In this document: piece after piece, positions 54,236 to 63,170 of the stretch
How the letters are laid out: every line of letters begins with the position of its first letter
Position numbering within the stretch: the first letter of the stretch is position 1
Program-made: the position numbers and the translations under genes
Notes under the pieces: generated by a model
The model's input: the letters and a program-made list of their open reading frames with translations, nothing else
What the model was told of the DNA's origin: nothing
The model's database searches: none
Assembly: GCA_015978205.1 (NCBI GenBank)
Contig: JADWMM010000028.1
Coordinates: 1-64,000 of the forward strand
Reading direction: 5' to 3'
Origin: Alkaliphilus sp. NP8
Lineage (GTDB): Bacteria; Bacillota; Clostridia; Peptostreptococcales; Natronincolaceae
Length of the DNA stretch: 64,000 nucleotides

Positions 54236-54778
54236 TTATATTGTACTTTCTGCTAAAGTAGTTATTGCTAACCGTAATTTGTAAGCTTCATTTAAATCTT
54301 TGGCATTATATTTTATTCTATTGGATTCTATAAGTTCTACTCCTGGTATTAATAAAGTCATCTCTGCCATACTACTATTTAAAAAAGTCATTTCTAGTTC
54401 GATCTTACCTTCTAATTTATTTGTAACACTAGATTTTAATTCTTTACTTAATGATTTACGTACTTTTTCTTCCATTAATTTATGTACTTTCTTAGGTTGA
54501 ATGCATTGGGCAGTATATCTGCTATGAGCATACTTTACAATTAATGACTCTATTTGGTTATCAAATTCTTTTACTTGTTTTGATAATATATTATCTCCTG
54601 ATACAAAAACTACAGGAACGTTATATTCTCCTGCTAACTTTGCTCCTCTTATTGCTGCATTTACTTCATCTGTCATTAGCTTTCTAGCTCTATTATAGTC
54701 ATATTCTTCTTGCATAATATGTGTGTTATTTACTACTCCACTAATCCCTTCTATATCTGCCGAAATGTAAACTTTCAT
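54236..54778 (-). pseudogene. M55 D-aminopeptidase (DppA-like), internally deleted
   Basis: The 180-residue frame starts like DppA (KVYISADIEGISGVV with its metal-binding Asp and Glu, then RARKLMTDEVNAAIRGA) and ends like DppA (NVPVVFVSGDN and IVKYAHSRYTAQCIQPKKVH). After AAIRGAKLAG it jumps directly to EYNVPVV. About 85 residues holding the NDSHG metal ligand and the remaining histidines are missing. The deletion is in frame, so a protein may be made, but it lacks the zinc site. Confidence 0.75.
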
Positions 54779-54825
54779 ACATTGTGTCCCCCTTTTTTTA
54801 AATATTCTTTTTACTAATACTTTTT

Positions 54826-54954
54826 TTACTCCCTATCCAGTTTTAAGTATGTTATTAGAATTATTCCAGTTGTTAATGGAGTAAAAAATAAGTTTATTGT
54901 TTCTTTTATAACATCCTTTACTACTAACTTTTCAACTTTTAAATCACTATTCAT
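54826..54954 (-). CDS. small membrane protein
   Basis: 42 residues (NSDLKVEKLVVKDVIKETI, then a hydrophobic FFTPLTTGIILITYL segment). A weak site GGAT precedes the ATG. It follows a membrane-protein gene by 50 bases and may be cotranscribed with it. Family unknown. Confidence 0.4.
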   Translation of the reverse strand: MNSDLKVEKLVVKDVIKETINLFFTPLTTGIILITYLKLDRE

Positions 54955-55003
54955 TTTTCAATCCATTTATTTAGTATATTTTATAAAAATCTATATAAAT
55001 TAC

Positions 55004-55378
55004 TTAATTCATCTGAAGCTTCCTTATTCGCATTATTAAAGTACAGATTATAAATATTATAAAGATGCTTTCATTAAATAAAGGCAAAACAGAAATAATA
55101 GTTAAAAACAAAAAAGAAGCTAATACCTTTTTTAAAGTTTCATGTTCACCACTATAGTTAGCATATCTCATATTATATGAATACAAAAATATAAATACAA
55201 TACCACTTCTTAATATAAGTCCAACAATCACTCCTAGTATAAATAAAGAAGTCATCAATATTGAATTTTCTTCATAACTAACACTTTTATAAAAATTTAT
55301 AGAATTTAAAACTAAAGTTGCAAATAAAAATAATAATAATAATGATACAATAATTTTTAATACCCTTACATTTTTCAT
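55004..55378 (-). CDS. hypothetical membrane protein
   Basis: 124 residues with four hydrophobic segments (about 8-26, 42-64, 87-100, 103-118). Start preceded by AAAGGAGG. Family not recognised. First of a two-gene unit with the small protein at 54826. Confidence 0.6.
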   Translation of the reverse strand: MKNVRVLKIIVSLLLLFLFATLVLNSINFYKSVSYEENSILMTSLFILGVIVGLILRSGIVFIFLYSYNMRYANYSGEHETLKKVLASFLFLTIISVLPLFNESIFIIFIICTLIMRIRKLQMN

Positions 55379-55524
55379 TATAATAAATCACCTCCTTTAA
55401 TTAAAAGCATATTGCCTATTATGAAAAAAGCTGTGCTAATCTAATAATATTTTCTTAAATCTACAGATTTATATTTTGACATTTTTTTCAAAAATCCTCT
55501 ACGCAAATTTTGACATATCCCAAA

Positions 55525-55556
55525 AAAAGTCGCACTGCCTTTGCAATGCGACTTTT
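55525..55556 (-). terminator. terminator of the ABC importer operon
   Basis: AAAAGTCGCATTGC / GCAGTGCGACTTTTTTT hairpin just after the ATPase gene on the minus strand. Confidence 0.85.
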
Positions 55557-55562
55557 ACCTTT

Positions 55563-56366
55563 TTATGAAAATAATAGTCTGTCACTAATAAATTGATTAT
55601 CTTGTATTTTATCAAAATAGCTTAATAACTTTTCAATAGTAAGACTTTTCTTTTCTTCTCCTTTTATATCTAATATAATTTCCCCTTGATGAAGCATTAA
55701 AAGTCTGTTCCCTTGATTAATTGCCTGATGTAAATTATGCGTTACCATAAGAGTAGTAATATTTTTGTCTAAAACAATTTTTTCTGTTAATTCTACTATT
55801 CTTTCAGATGTCTTTGGGTCTAATGCTGCTGTGTGTTCATCAAGTAAAAGCAAATCTGGATTTGATATAGTAGCCATAACTAAAGATAGAGCTTGACGTT
55901 GTCCACCAGATAACATTCCAACTTTTGTATCAATCATATTTTCAAGTCCTAAAGATAATTGACTTAGTACCTCTTTAAATCTTGGTATATTTTCTTTATA
56001 TACTCCCATTGATAAATTAAATTTTTTCCCTTTATTAACCGCCATAGATAAATTTTCTAGAATTGTCATAGATGGCGAAGTTCCAAAAGATGGATCCTGA
56101 AATACTCTACTAATAATTTTAGATCTTTTATGTTCTGGAAGCTGTATTAAATCTTTCTTATTTAAAATAATATTTCCTTCATCAGCCTGTATTGCACCTG
56201 AAATTAAATTAAGTAATGTAGATTTTCCTGCTCCATTACTACCAATAACAGTGATAAAGTCTCCTTTATTTATATCTACTTTAAAGTTACTAAAAATTGT
56301 TTTTTCGTTTATAGTATTTCTCTGAAAAGTCTTATATAGATTCTGTATTTGTAGCACTGGATCCAC
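55563..56366 (-). CDS. ABC transporter ATP-binding protein
   Basis: 267 residues. Walker A GSNGAGKST (about 44), signature LSGGQRQALS, Walker B LLLLDEHTAALD and the H-loop VTHN are present. It drives the importer encoded by the two preceding genes, of the TrpXYZ-like family in Firmicutes. It overlaps the permease gene by 35 bases, which implies coupled translation. Confidence 0.93.
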   Translation of the reverse strand: MDPVLQIQNLYKTFQRNTINEKTIFSNFKVDINKGDFITVIGSNGAGKSTLLNLISGAIQADEGNIILNKKDLIQLPEHKRSKIISRVFQDPSFGTSPSMTILENLSMAVNKGKKFNLSMGVYKENIPRFKEVLSQLSLGLENMIDTKVGMLSGGQRQALSLVMATISNPDLLLLDEHTAALDPKTSERIVELTEKIVLDKNITTLMVTHNLHQAINQGNRLLMLHQGEIILDIKGEEKKSLTIEKLLSYFDKIQDNQFISDRLLFS

Positions 56367-57240
56367 CTCCTAAAAGCTCTTTAAATCTCCAAGGTAACTT
56401 TATATCTTTATATCTTAAAGCTAATGCTATAACTACAATAATAGCTGTTATTAGCTTTAAATCTGTTGCAGGGAATCCAAGTTTTAGTGCAAAAGCTGTA
56501 CTTGCTTTGTATAAAATAGAACCTATTATAGCCATTGTTGTAGCATATATAAAAGGTATATTTTTTAAAACTGTTTCACCTAAAATAATAGCAGCTAATC
56601 CCATAACTATTACTCCTGTACCCATACCTACATCTGCAAATCTCTGGTGCTGCGCCATTATAGCTCCAGATAAAGCCACTAACCCGTTAGCAAGCATAAG
56701 TGCCATTATTTTTATCGTTCCTATATCTATTCCAAGTGAAGTAATAAGCTTTGGGTTATCTCCAGTAGCTTTTAATAAAAAACCTAATTTAGTTTTAAGA
56801 AATAAATCTAAACATATCTTCATAAAGATTGTTATGAAAGCGATTATATATATTGGCATTAAATCATTTGTAAATATTGTTTTTTCTTGAAACAAAGGAA
56901 TATTAGCTTTTCCCATAACTCTTAAATTAATTGAATATAGTCCAATCATCACTAAAATACTAGATAATAAATTAGTAATTTTTAACTTAGTATGGAGAAT
57001 TCCTGTAACTCCACCAGCAAGTGCTCCAGCTCCAAAAGATAAAATAGTTGCAATAAAAGGATTTATCCCTGACTGTAAAAGTGAAGCAGCAACGGCAGCT
57101 CCTAATGGAAAGCTACCATCTACTGTTAAGTCTGGAAAATCTAATATTTTATAAGTTATATATACCCCTAAAGTCATTATTCCAAATATTAATCCTTGCT
57201 CTAAAATAGTTAACCAAAGTTCCATTTTTTTACTCACCAC
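56332..57240 (-). CDS. ABC transporter permease
   Basis: 302 residues with about nine membrane segments. It resembles the permeases of the branched-chain/YtfT-like class that pair with TrpX-type binding proteins (PDLTVDGSFPLGAAVAASLL, GDNPKLITSLGIDIGTIKI). Forms the membrane channel of the operon. The gene overlaps the binding-protein gene by 11 bases. Confidence 0.9.
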   Translation of the reverse strand: MVSKKMELWLTILEQGLIFGIMTLGVYITYKILDFPDLTVDGSFPLGAAVAASLLQSGINPFIATILSFGAGALAGGVTGILHTKLKITNLLSSILVMIGLYSINLRVMGKANIPLFQEKTIFTNDLMPIYIIAFITIFMKICLDLFLKTKLGFLLKATGDNPKLITSLGIDIGTIKIMALMLANGLVALSGAIMAQHQRFADVGMGTGVIVMGLAAIILGETVLKNIPFIYATTMAIIGSILYKASTAFALKLGFPATDLKLITAIIVVIALALRYKDIKLPWRFKELLGGGSSATNTESI

Positions 57241-58258
57241 CCTTAATGATTTCTGCAGACTTTTTTAACTCTTCTGGAATGTGTACTCCCAATTTTTCTG
57301 CAGTATCTTCATTAATGATTATTTGAGTATCTTTTAAAGTATCTACAGACATATTTTCAGGTTTCTCACCATTTATAATATCTATAGCCATAAGTCCAGT
57401 TTGAAATCCTAATTTATAATATTCTATCCCTTCTGTCGCTAATGCTCCTGCCTTTACATGTCCTTCTTCTGCTGCAATAATAGGTATATTTTTATCTATA
57501 CTTTCATTAACTATTAAAGGTATTGCAGATACTACAAGATTATCTGTTGGAACATACATAACATCTACTTCATTTAGTAACTCTTGTAATGCTTGAGATA
57601 TTTCATTAACACTAGTTACTCCTGCTTTTTTGATTTCAAGATCAAAATTAGGAGCAAGATTTTCAATCTTATTTACCTGTATTTCAGAATTTACCTCGCT
57701 AGTATTATATAAAACTCCAACTTTTTTAGCTGTTGGAATTAATTGATTTAATAATTTAAATTGCTCTTTTACCGGATTCATATCACTTGTTCCAGCAATG
57801 TTAGTACCAGTCTTTTCCCACGACTTTACTAAACCTGCTTCAATTGGATCTGTAACTGCTGTAATAAGAATTGGTATATCTTTAGTTGCATTATATGCAG
57901 CTTGTGCTGATGGAGTAGCAATTGCTAAAATCATATCTTTTTTATCTGCTACAAAATTTGAAGCAATTGTTTGAGCTGTTGGTATATCATTTTGAGCATT
58001 TTGATATTCAATTTCAAAATTTTCTCCAGATATATATCCATTTTCTTCTAGCGCTGCTATAAAACCTTGTCGTGATGCATCTAATGCAGGATGCTCTACA
58101 AGTTGAGTTATCCCTATTTTAATAATATCATCTTGCTGTTTAGAAGCTGTATTACTTTCCTCTGCTTCCAAAGGTGTTGGTGATGCTGTGCACCCTATTA
58201 ATAAAGATCCAACTAACAACATTATTACTACTAAGTTTAAAAATTTTTTTCCTACCAT
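57230..58258 (-). CDS. ABC transporter substrate-binding lipoprotein (TrpX-like)
   Basis: 342 residues. Signal peptide with lipobox SLLIGC, then a two-lobe binding fold (KIGITQLVEHPALDASRQGFIAAL, AILITAVTDPIEAGLV). This group is annotated as tryptophan/tyrosine-type binding protein in Firmicutes, but histidine or other amino acids remain possible. It is the first gene of the operon, behind a long structured leader that ends in a terminator hairpin. Confidence 0.9.
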   Translation of the reverse strand: MVGKKFLNLVVIMLLVGSLLIGCTASPTPLEAEESNTASKQQDDIIKIGITQLVEHPALDASRQGFIAALEENGYISGENFEIEYQNAQNDIPTAQTIASNFVADKKDMILAIATPSAQAAYNATKDIPILITAVTDPIEAGLVKSWEKTGTNIAGTSDMNPVKEQFKLLNQLIPTAKKVGVLYNTSEVNSEIQVNKIENLAPNFDLEIKKAGVTSVNEISQALQELLNEVDVMYVPTDNLVVSAIPLIVNESIDKNIPIIAAEEGHVKAGALATEGIEYYKLGFQTGLMAIDIINGEKPENMSVDTLKDTQIIINEDTAEKLGVHIPEELKKSAEIIKGGE

Positions 58259-58337
58259 ACTACCATCCTCCAGTTTTGTATTTTGTATATTGATTTAAAT
58301 ATTTTGTTATCTAAGACAATAGTTTGCTTTCTTAGAT

Positions 58338-58353
58338 AATAAAAAAACCCTCT
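58338..58353 (-). terminator. leader terminator of the ABC importer operon
   Basis: CCCTCTAG / CTAGAGGG is a perfect 16-base palindrome flanked by AAAAAG and TTTTTTTA on the minus strand. It lies 80 bases before the first gene and about 180 bases after the inferred transcription start, so it can attenuate the operon. Confidence 0.85.
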
Positions 58354-58440
58354 AGCTAGAGGGCTTTTTAGCAATATAAAATAAACCTTTTAAAAAATAT
58401 ATTTTAAAATATATTTAAAGGCATTTATACACAATATGTC

Positions 58441-58516
58441 CTACTAACCTACCATACTACTATTTATAAAAAAATTAGATCTCTATAGCCTACAAAAATA
58501 CTTATCTACTATTCTA
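58441..58516 (-). promoter_or_regulatory. UAG-triplet-rich leader, possible HutP-type binding region
   Basis: The minus strand contains ten TAG triplets within 76 bases (three at 58506-58516, two at 58481-58490, five at 58441-58463). HutP of Bacillus subtilis binds NAG triplets, chiefly UAG, in the hut leader and prevents termination. The adjacent upstream gene encodes a HutP-family protein, and a terminator follows downstream. The regulatory link is inferred. Confidence 0.55.
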
Positions 58517-58537
58517 CATTAAAATGAAATTAAACAC

Positions 58538-58566
58538 ATTATATCTAAGTTATATTTCTATGTCAA
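58538..58566 (-). promoter_or_regulatory. sigma-A promoter of the ABC importer operon
   Basis: TTGACA (58561-58566) and TATAAT (58538-58543) are exact consensus boxes with exact 17-base spacing. They lie between the HutP-like gene stop and the leader. Start is inferred near 58531. Confidence 0.9.
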
Positions 58567-58607
58567 CATAATTTTAAAAGTAATTTCAGAATATAAATTA
58601 TTAACCT

Positions 58608-59027
58608 TTAAACATCAGGTAATGCTCTATGTCCTAATCCTATTACCACTTCATTTAAATGTAATAAACCGATACTCATAAAAATAGTTACACTTAAATG
58701 TTCTTTATATCTAGCAATACCAATCTTTCCGCCTACATTTAGACCATTGGCTTTAGATGCAACTTGCATTATAGCTTCCCTTGTTGCACCCGCTACTGCT
58801 CCATCATGAACATGACTTTCCTTTATAATTCCACTTCTCCTAGAAGCTATAATAGCTCTTTCAATAATCTTAGGTATGGAGTTAATAAGATTTCCACCTA
58901 TATCTACAGCTGCACCCTTAACTCCTTTATCTTTTAGTTGACTAATCTTTTGATCTTCAATACTTCTTGAAGAAGTCATAGCAATTTCTATGGACGCTCT
59001 TGCTACATCCATACTGTCTAATTTCAT
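58608..59027 (-). CDS. HutP family RNA-binding antiterminator
   Basis: 139 residues matching the HutP fold: VKGAAVDIGGNLINSIPKIIERAIIASRRSGII, the histidine-containing ESHVHDGAVAGA segment (compare ESHALYH in Bacillus HutP), and the C-terminal VIGLGHRAL. In B. subtilis HutP binds L-histidine and Mg2+ and stops premature termination in the hut operon. No hut genes are in this window. The next operon downstream has a UAG-rich leader. It follows an ornithine cyclodeaminase-like gene by 80 bases. Confidence 0.87.
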   Translation of the reverse strand: MKLDSMDVARASIEIAMTSSRSIEDQKISQLKDKGVKGAAVDIGGNLINSIPKIIERAIIASRRSGIIKESHVHDGAVAGATREAIMQVASKANGLNVGGKIGIARYKEHLSVTIFMSIGLLHLNEVVIGLGHRALPDV

Positions 59028-59108
59028 ATTTTCATCTCCTATACATATAGCTTCATATTTGCTAAATAATATTTTATAATAATGCTATATAGTTAATTTA
59101 TACTGCAA

Positions 59109-60077
59109 TTAGAGATTAATCTTTTGTCCAATATCATTTTCAGTTGCAACATCAAAGATTTTTTGTGCTACAAAAAGATCAAATAGCGCCATCCCAACTG
59201 ATTTGAAAAATACAGTATTATATTTTGAATAATCATTAGACAAAACTATATCACTAAACATATTTATTTTTTCTTTTGTTATCCAGTCTTGTTCTAATGG
59301 AATAATAAGATCCCCAGTCTCATGAAAAGCATGATCTGTATCTATATAAATTTTATCACAGTGTTTTATTACTGACTTTGGATATTCTCTCATAAATGGT
59401 TTGTACGATCCAATACCTATAAAACATTTGTTTCTTATTAAATCTACATCATCAGGAATAACTGGATCTGTAGAAGTCGTTGCAGTAACTATAACTTGCG
59501 AATTTCTAACCAATTCTTCAGAAGTTCTGCAAATATTAATTTTTATATCACTATGTATTTCTTTAGAAAGTTTATTAGCAAACTCTTCTAATGCTTCAGA
59601 TCTTTGATCGAATATATTTATGTTCTTCAATTCTCTAGCAGTAGCTGCATAAATGGCCTGATAAAAGCCTTGTATTCCACATCCGATTATACCTACACTA
59701 TCAATATCTTCTCTTGATAAATGTTTTATTGCTACTCCACCTACAGCACCTGTTCTTAATGCTGTTAAAATTTTAGCATCCATAACCGCAGTTGTTTCGC
59801 CAACTTCTTTATCATGTAAAATCATAATACCATCGATGTAAGGTTTATCTTTTTCTATATTTTTTGGAAAAAGAGTTAATATTTTAGTTCCAAATCCATT
59901 TCCATTTACGCAAGGCATTAAGAGTAGTGTATCTTTATTTTTTCCCATTTCCTCACTCATTCTTAAAGGCATACTATAATTTTCTGCCGCATATGCCTTA
60001 TATGCATCTTCAATACTTTCCATCATTTCTTTGTAGTTTATGCATTTTAAAATATCATCTTTGTTTAAAAAAATCAT
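59109..60077 (-). CDS. ornithine cyclodeaminase/mu-crystallin family protein
   Basis: 322 residues from the ATG after AAAGGGG; the upstream extension in the longer frame is not favoured. The Rossmann motif is VGIIGCGIQGFYQA (about 133), and VMDAKILTALRTGAVGGVAIKHL is the family core. These enzymes convert ornithine to proline, or reduce imines to amino acids (lysine, alanine and others), with NAD(P)H. The substrate is not resolvable. Neighbour of a HutP-like regulator and an amino-acid-type ABC importer, which suggests a shared amino-acid theme. Confidence 0.85.
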   Translation of the reverse strand: MIFLNKDDILKCINYKEMMESIEDAYKAYAAENYSMPLRMSEEMGKNKDTLLLMPCVNGNGFGTKILTLFPKNIEKDKPYIDGIMILHDKEVGETTAVMDAKILTALRTGAVGGVAIKHLSREDIDSVGIIGCGIQGFYQAIYAATARELKNINIFDQRSEALEEFANKLSKEIHSDIKINICRTSEELVRNSQVIVTATTSTDPVIPDDVDLIRNKCFIGIGSYKPFMREYPKSVIKHCDKIYIDTDHAFHETGDLIIPLEQDWITKEKINMFSDIVLSNDYSKYNTVFFKSVGMALFDLFVAQKIFDVATENDIGQKINL

Positions 60078-60199
60078 ATAAATTCCCCTTTTAATTAAAC
60101 TAAGATATATAATCATTGTTTTATATATTACCAACAATGTTAAACATCTCACAATCATTGTACAATAAATTAGCTTAATTTAAAAGGTAAAAATAGAAT

Positions 60200-60841
60200 T
60201 TAACATACGAATGTGTTAGTCCACTCTTGTAATTCATTAACAAACCGTGCAACGTGATAACCATCACATACTGCATGATGAGCTTGTATTGCTAGTGGTA
60301 ATAAAACCCTATCACCTTCGTTGTGATATTTACCTATTGTAAAAATGGGAGGGTAATAGTCATACCCTTTCTGCAGATTTAAATTAAATCCTTTAAAAGA
60401 TACCCAAGGAATGCATGAAACATTAAATACATTTGCAATTTTGGGCTTAGGATTCAGATCTTTTTTATCTCCATGCTTTTCCATATCATCTGAATAATTT
60501 TGATAAAATTTGTTAAACTTATCATCATATTCTGTCCATATATTAGAGAAAGTTTCTTCCTGCTTATGAAGAACAGTATAACTTGGATTTACATTATCAT
60601 AATATCCCAAATTGCCGTCTTCATTTACCCCAATACAAAATTCTTTGTGTTGATTTACAATTTTTGTAATCCCATAAAGAATGACCGGGAAAAATTTCAT
60701 TTTTTTATTTTTTACCTGCCCAAGCAAATGACTGATATCAATTTCTACATTCATGCTAAAAGTACATGGAATAATATTTTGATATAATTTATATTGTTCT
60801 TTTCGCTTCCAATTTTCTTTATCTATTAAATGAAATGTCAT
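60200..60841 (-). CDS. chloramphenicol acetyltransferase-like protein, type A
   Basis: 213 residues from the ATG after GGAGGG, close to the usual CAT length. The catalytic histidine lies in AIQAHHAVCDGYHVARFVNELQ (about 190), and FNVSCIPWVSFKGFNLNLQKGYDYYPPIFTIGKY is the typical block. Type A enzymes acetylate chloramphenicol with acetyl-CoA, but chromosomal relatives may act on other acceptors. Singleton next to tmRNA, with no mobile element adjacent. Confidence 0.87.
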   Translation of the reverse strand: MTFHLIDKENWKRKEQYKLYQNIIPCTFSMNVEIDISHLLGQVKNKKMKFFPVILYGITKIVNQHKEFCIGVNEDGNLGYYDNVNPSYTVLHKQEETFSNIWTEYDDKFNKFYQNYSDDMEKHGDKKDLNPKPKIANVFNVSCIPWVSFKGFNLNLQKGYDYYPPIFTIGKYHNEGDRVLLPLAIQAHHAVCDGYHVARFVNELQEWTNTFVC

Positions 60842-60973
60842 TCTAATTTTCCCTCCAAATTCCAACTTTTTATTCAAAATAAGCATACCACGTATTATAC
60901 TCAAAATCAAAGGATCTGACGCATGAACTGCACCGACTCGTTTTTTATATTGATATGTTATATATAAACAACA

Positions 60974-61010
60974 AATCCGAACCCTTATCCTATCGGAAAA
61001 AGTTCGGATT
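60974..61010 (-). terminator. terminator after tmRNA
   Basis: Minus-strand ATCCGAAC / GTTCGGAT arms followed by TTGTTGTTTATA, 10 bases after the tmRNA 3' end. Confidence 0.75.
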
Positions 61011-61019
61011 TTATTAATT

Positions 61020-61377
61020 TGGTGGAGGCGAGGAGAATCGAACTCCTGTCCGAAAGCTCTTTATCACCAGCTTCTACGAGTGTAGTTGTTGTTTTAAATC
61101 TCGTCTCCTCTGTCGTCCAACAACATACTACAGATTCGACCAGCCTCAATTATACATCAGTAAAGTCAAGACACCCTTTAAGACGTTCCCCGCGTTATAT
61201 GACGTTTCTAGCCTAGTTGCGGGAAGCTAGGTAGAAACGAAGCTGCCTTATTATGCAGCTAATGCGTAATTATTATTTTTTGCGTTTATATTTAATGCTC
61301 AGTTTTTGACGTGATTCTAAGCAAAACACGACTCGCTACTAATGACTCCAAACCCCCGTCGAAACCTGTACGCCCCC
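61020..61377 (-). ncRNA. ssrA: transfer-messenger RNA
   Basis: The 358-base tmRNA is complete. The 5' end GGGGGCG pairs with the 3' CGCCTCC ahead of ACCA to form the tRNA-like acceptor stem. TTCGATTCTCCTC gives the T arm. The tag frame is resume codon GCA then AAA AAT AAT AAT TAC GCA TTA GCT GCA TAA, encoding AKNNNYALAA. Pseudoknot regions follow. It rescues stalled ribosomes together with SmpB, whose gene lies 4 bases upstream. Confidence 0.95.
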
Positions 61378-61381
61378 AATT

Positions 61382-61855
61382 TTATAGTTGTATTTTTTGT
61401 TTTTGACGTAATTCTTTATCCATTCGGCGTTTAGCATCTTTCTTAGCTATATCTTGACGTTTATCATAATTCTTTTTACCAACAGCTATACCTAATTCAA
61501 CTTTTACTAATCCATCCTTTAAATATATATTTAAAGGAATTAGAGAATATCCTTTTTGCTGAACATATCCAATAAGTTTCTTTATTTCTTGTTTATGGAG
61601 TAGCAGCTTCCTTATTCTTAAAGGGTCTTTGTTAAAAATATTTCCTTTTTCATAAGGACTTATATGAACATTATACAGGAAAACCTCACTATTTTCAACT
61701 CGGGCATAACCATCTTTAATATTAACTTTTCCTTGTCTTATTGACTTTACTTCAGTGCCTGCTAAAACAATACCAACTTCTAGGCTATCTTCAATGAAGT
61801 AATCATGTCTCGCTTTTTTATTTGCTGCTATTACTTTTCGTCCACTTTTAGCCAT
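61382..61855 (-). CDS. smpB: SsrA-binding protein
   Basis: 157 residues with the SmpB OB fold: [29 protein letters not shown] at the start, the C-terminal basic tail [17 protein letters not shown]. It binds tmRNA and enters the ribosome during trans-translation. Only 4 bases separate its stop from the mature tmRNA, so the two are probably transcribed together. Start 8 bases after GGGTG. Confidence 0.95.
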   Translation of the reverse strand: MAKSGRKVIAANKKARHDYFIEDSLEVGIVLAGTEVKSIRQGKVNIKDGYARVENSEVFLYNVHISPYEKGNIFNKDPLRIRKLLLHKQEIKKLIGYVQQKGYSLIPLNIYLKDGLVKVELGIAVGKKNYDKRQDIAKKDAKRRMDKELRQKQKIQL

Positions 61856-61969
61856 GTTTTTTCACCCTTTATATTGTATCACTGTATAAGTTTCACTTAT
61901 ATATATTACCATGAAGAGTTGAATTTGTCAATTTTCTAATGGTTACAGATAGTATTAAAATATATTATT

Positions 61970-62458
61970 TTACACTAAGATAGAAATCTTCAATGTATCT
62001 ATAAATTCTCTTCCTTTTTCCCCATCATAATAATCAGTAGGAATATCCAGCAATCTAAGCTTAATCTCTGATTCATTCATTAAGTTCAATAATTCTTCCA
62101 TCAATATTCCTCTATCCCCTTGTATACTACATGTTGGACTGCTATTTACACCTATTAATCCTAATATTTCATATCCATTATCTAAGTACTCCATCATAAT
62201 ATCTACAGTATCTTTTGATATTTGTCTACATAGTTTCCTATATTCTTCAGTGTCGTATTCATACTTGTTCATAGGCTTACGACTTAACCCTAAATATCTA
62301 TATTCTGGACATGGTAATTGGTGAATTCCTATCCCACAATCAATAATTTCCTTAACTACATCTCTATAAGGTCCTTTTGATCTAGCTAATGGTGGAACTA
62401 CAGAGTTCTGATTCAATATACAATGAGATACAAAAACTACTTTTTTGTTTCTTTCCAT
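61970..62458 (-). CDS. TudS-like (DUF523-related) putative desulfidase
   Basis: 162 residues with three cysteines in the positions of the TudS iron-sulfur ligands: SHCILNQNS, LPCPEYRYLG and SPTCSIQG. TudS-type enzymes remove sulfur from thiouracil-like compounds with a 4Fe-5S cluster. The ATG overlaps the stop of the ECF gene (TAATG), so translation is coupled to it. Known in C. difficile as the CD3072 type; the substrate is unknown. Confidence 0.8.
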   Translation of the reverse strand: MERNKKVVFVSHCILNQNSVVPPLARSKGPYRDVVKEIIDCGIGIHQLPCPEYRYLGLSRKPMNKYEYDTEEYRKLCRQISKDTVDIMMEYLDNGYEILGLIGVNSSPTCSIQGDRGILMEELLNLMNESEIKLRLLDIPTDYYDGEKGREFIDTLKISILV

Positions 62459-63015
62459 TATTTTACTCCTTGAAAATATCTCTTAGGTATTCTCTTAATT
62501 AAAAATACAACTATTATACAACTTGCTATCTTATCTACAATATTGCTTGTTATTCTAGGAATAAATGCAGCTGCAAATACTTTTTGTCCCGATTGAACTA
62601 ACCATGTAAAGAAAACATCATTAAAATCACCAGTAATCCCTCCATATACATATACTGAAATAGGAGTTCCTATTAATGGTGCTATTACTGATAAAATCGC
62701 TCCAGTAAAAATTGCAGTTTTAAAATCAAATTCTTTTCTTCTTGCTATTAAACCTACAACTATTCCTACTGCAATATTTACTAGTGCAAAAGGAATACTC
62801 TTTGGGCTAGTTATAATTCCTTGAACTACATTCGTAAGCCCTCCAGTTAAGGCTCCATAAAATGGGCCAAAAACTACTGCAGTAAATATGGTTCCTATTG
62901 TATCTAAAAATAATAACGGTATATTCAACATACTTGATACTGATCCAAGCACTATATTTACTGCTATTCCTAATGCTGAAAAAATTAATACATGTGTATT
63001 ATTTCTATTATTCAT
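62458..63015 (-). CDS. ECF transporter substrate-specificity (S) component
   Basis: 185 residues with five or six membrane segments in the ECF S-component pattern. FSALGIAVNIVLGSVSSML and GPFYGALTGGLTNVVQGIITSP match the family. Resembles the CD3073 type. It needs a shared energising module (EcfAAT), not seen in this window. Coupled with the TudS-like gene, so the imported compound probably contains sulfur. Confidence 0.8.
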   Translation of the reverse strand: MNNRNNTHVLIFSALGIAVNIVLGSVSSMLNIPLLFLDTIGTIFTAVVFGPFYGALTGGLTNVVQGIITSPKSIPFALVNIAVGIVVGLIARRKEFDFKTAIFTGAILSVIAPLIGTPISVYVYGGITGDFNDVFFTWLVQSGQKVFAAAFIPRITSNIVDKIASCIIVVFLIKRIPKRYFQGVK

Positions 63016-63170
63016 GCTCTTACCTCCATATTTTATTTAATTCACATAAATTATAATATATGGAGAATTTATTGTACAATTGATTTATTTTATGTTTTTA
63101 CTTTAAAGTATAGAGTTTTATTATAGGAGATAAAAGCAATGTATAAACTTGTTAAAAAACTAAGTAAGTT

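Noticed and set aside
58441-58516. UAG cluster as a TRAP (MtrB) binding site
   Set aside because: TRAP sites need regular 2-3 base spacing of GAG/UAG triplets over eleven repeats. Spacing here is irregular, and a HutP-type gene is adjacent.
58259-58537. T-box leader in front of the TrpX-like operon
   Set aside because: No AGGGTGGNACCGCG T-box sequence or specifier stem could be seen.
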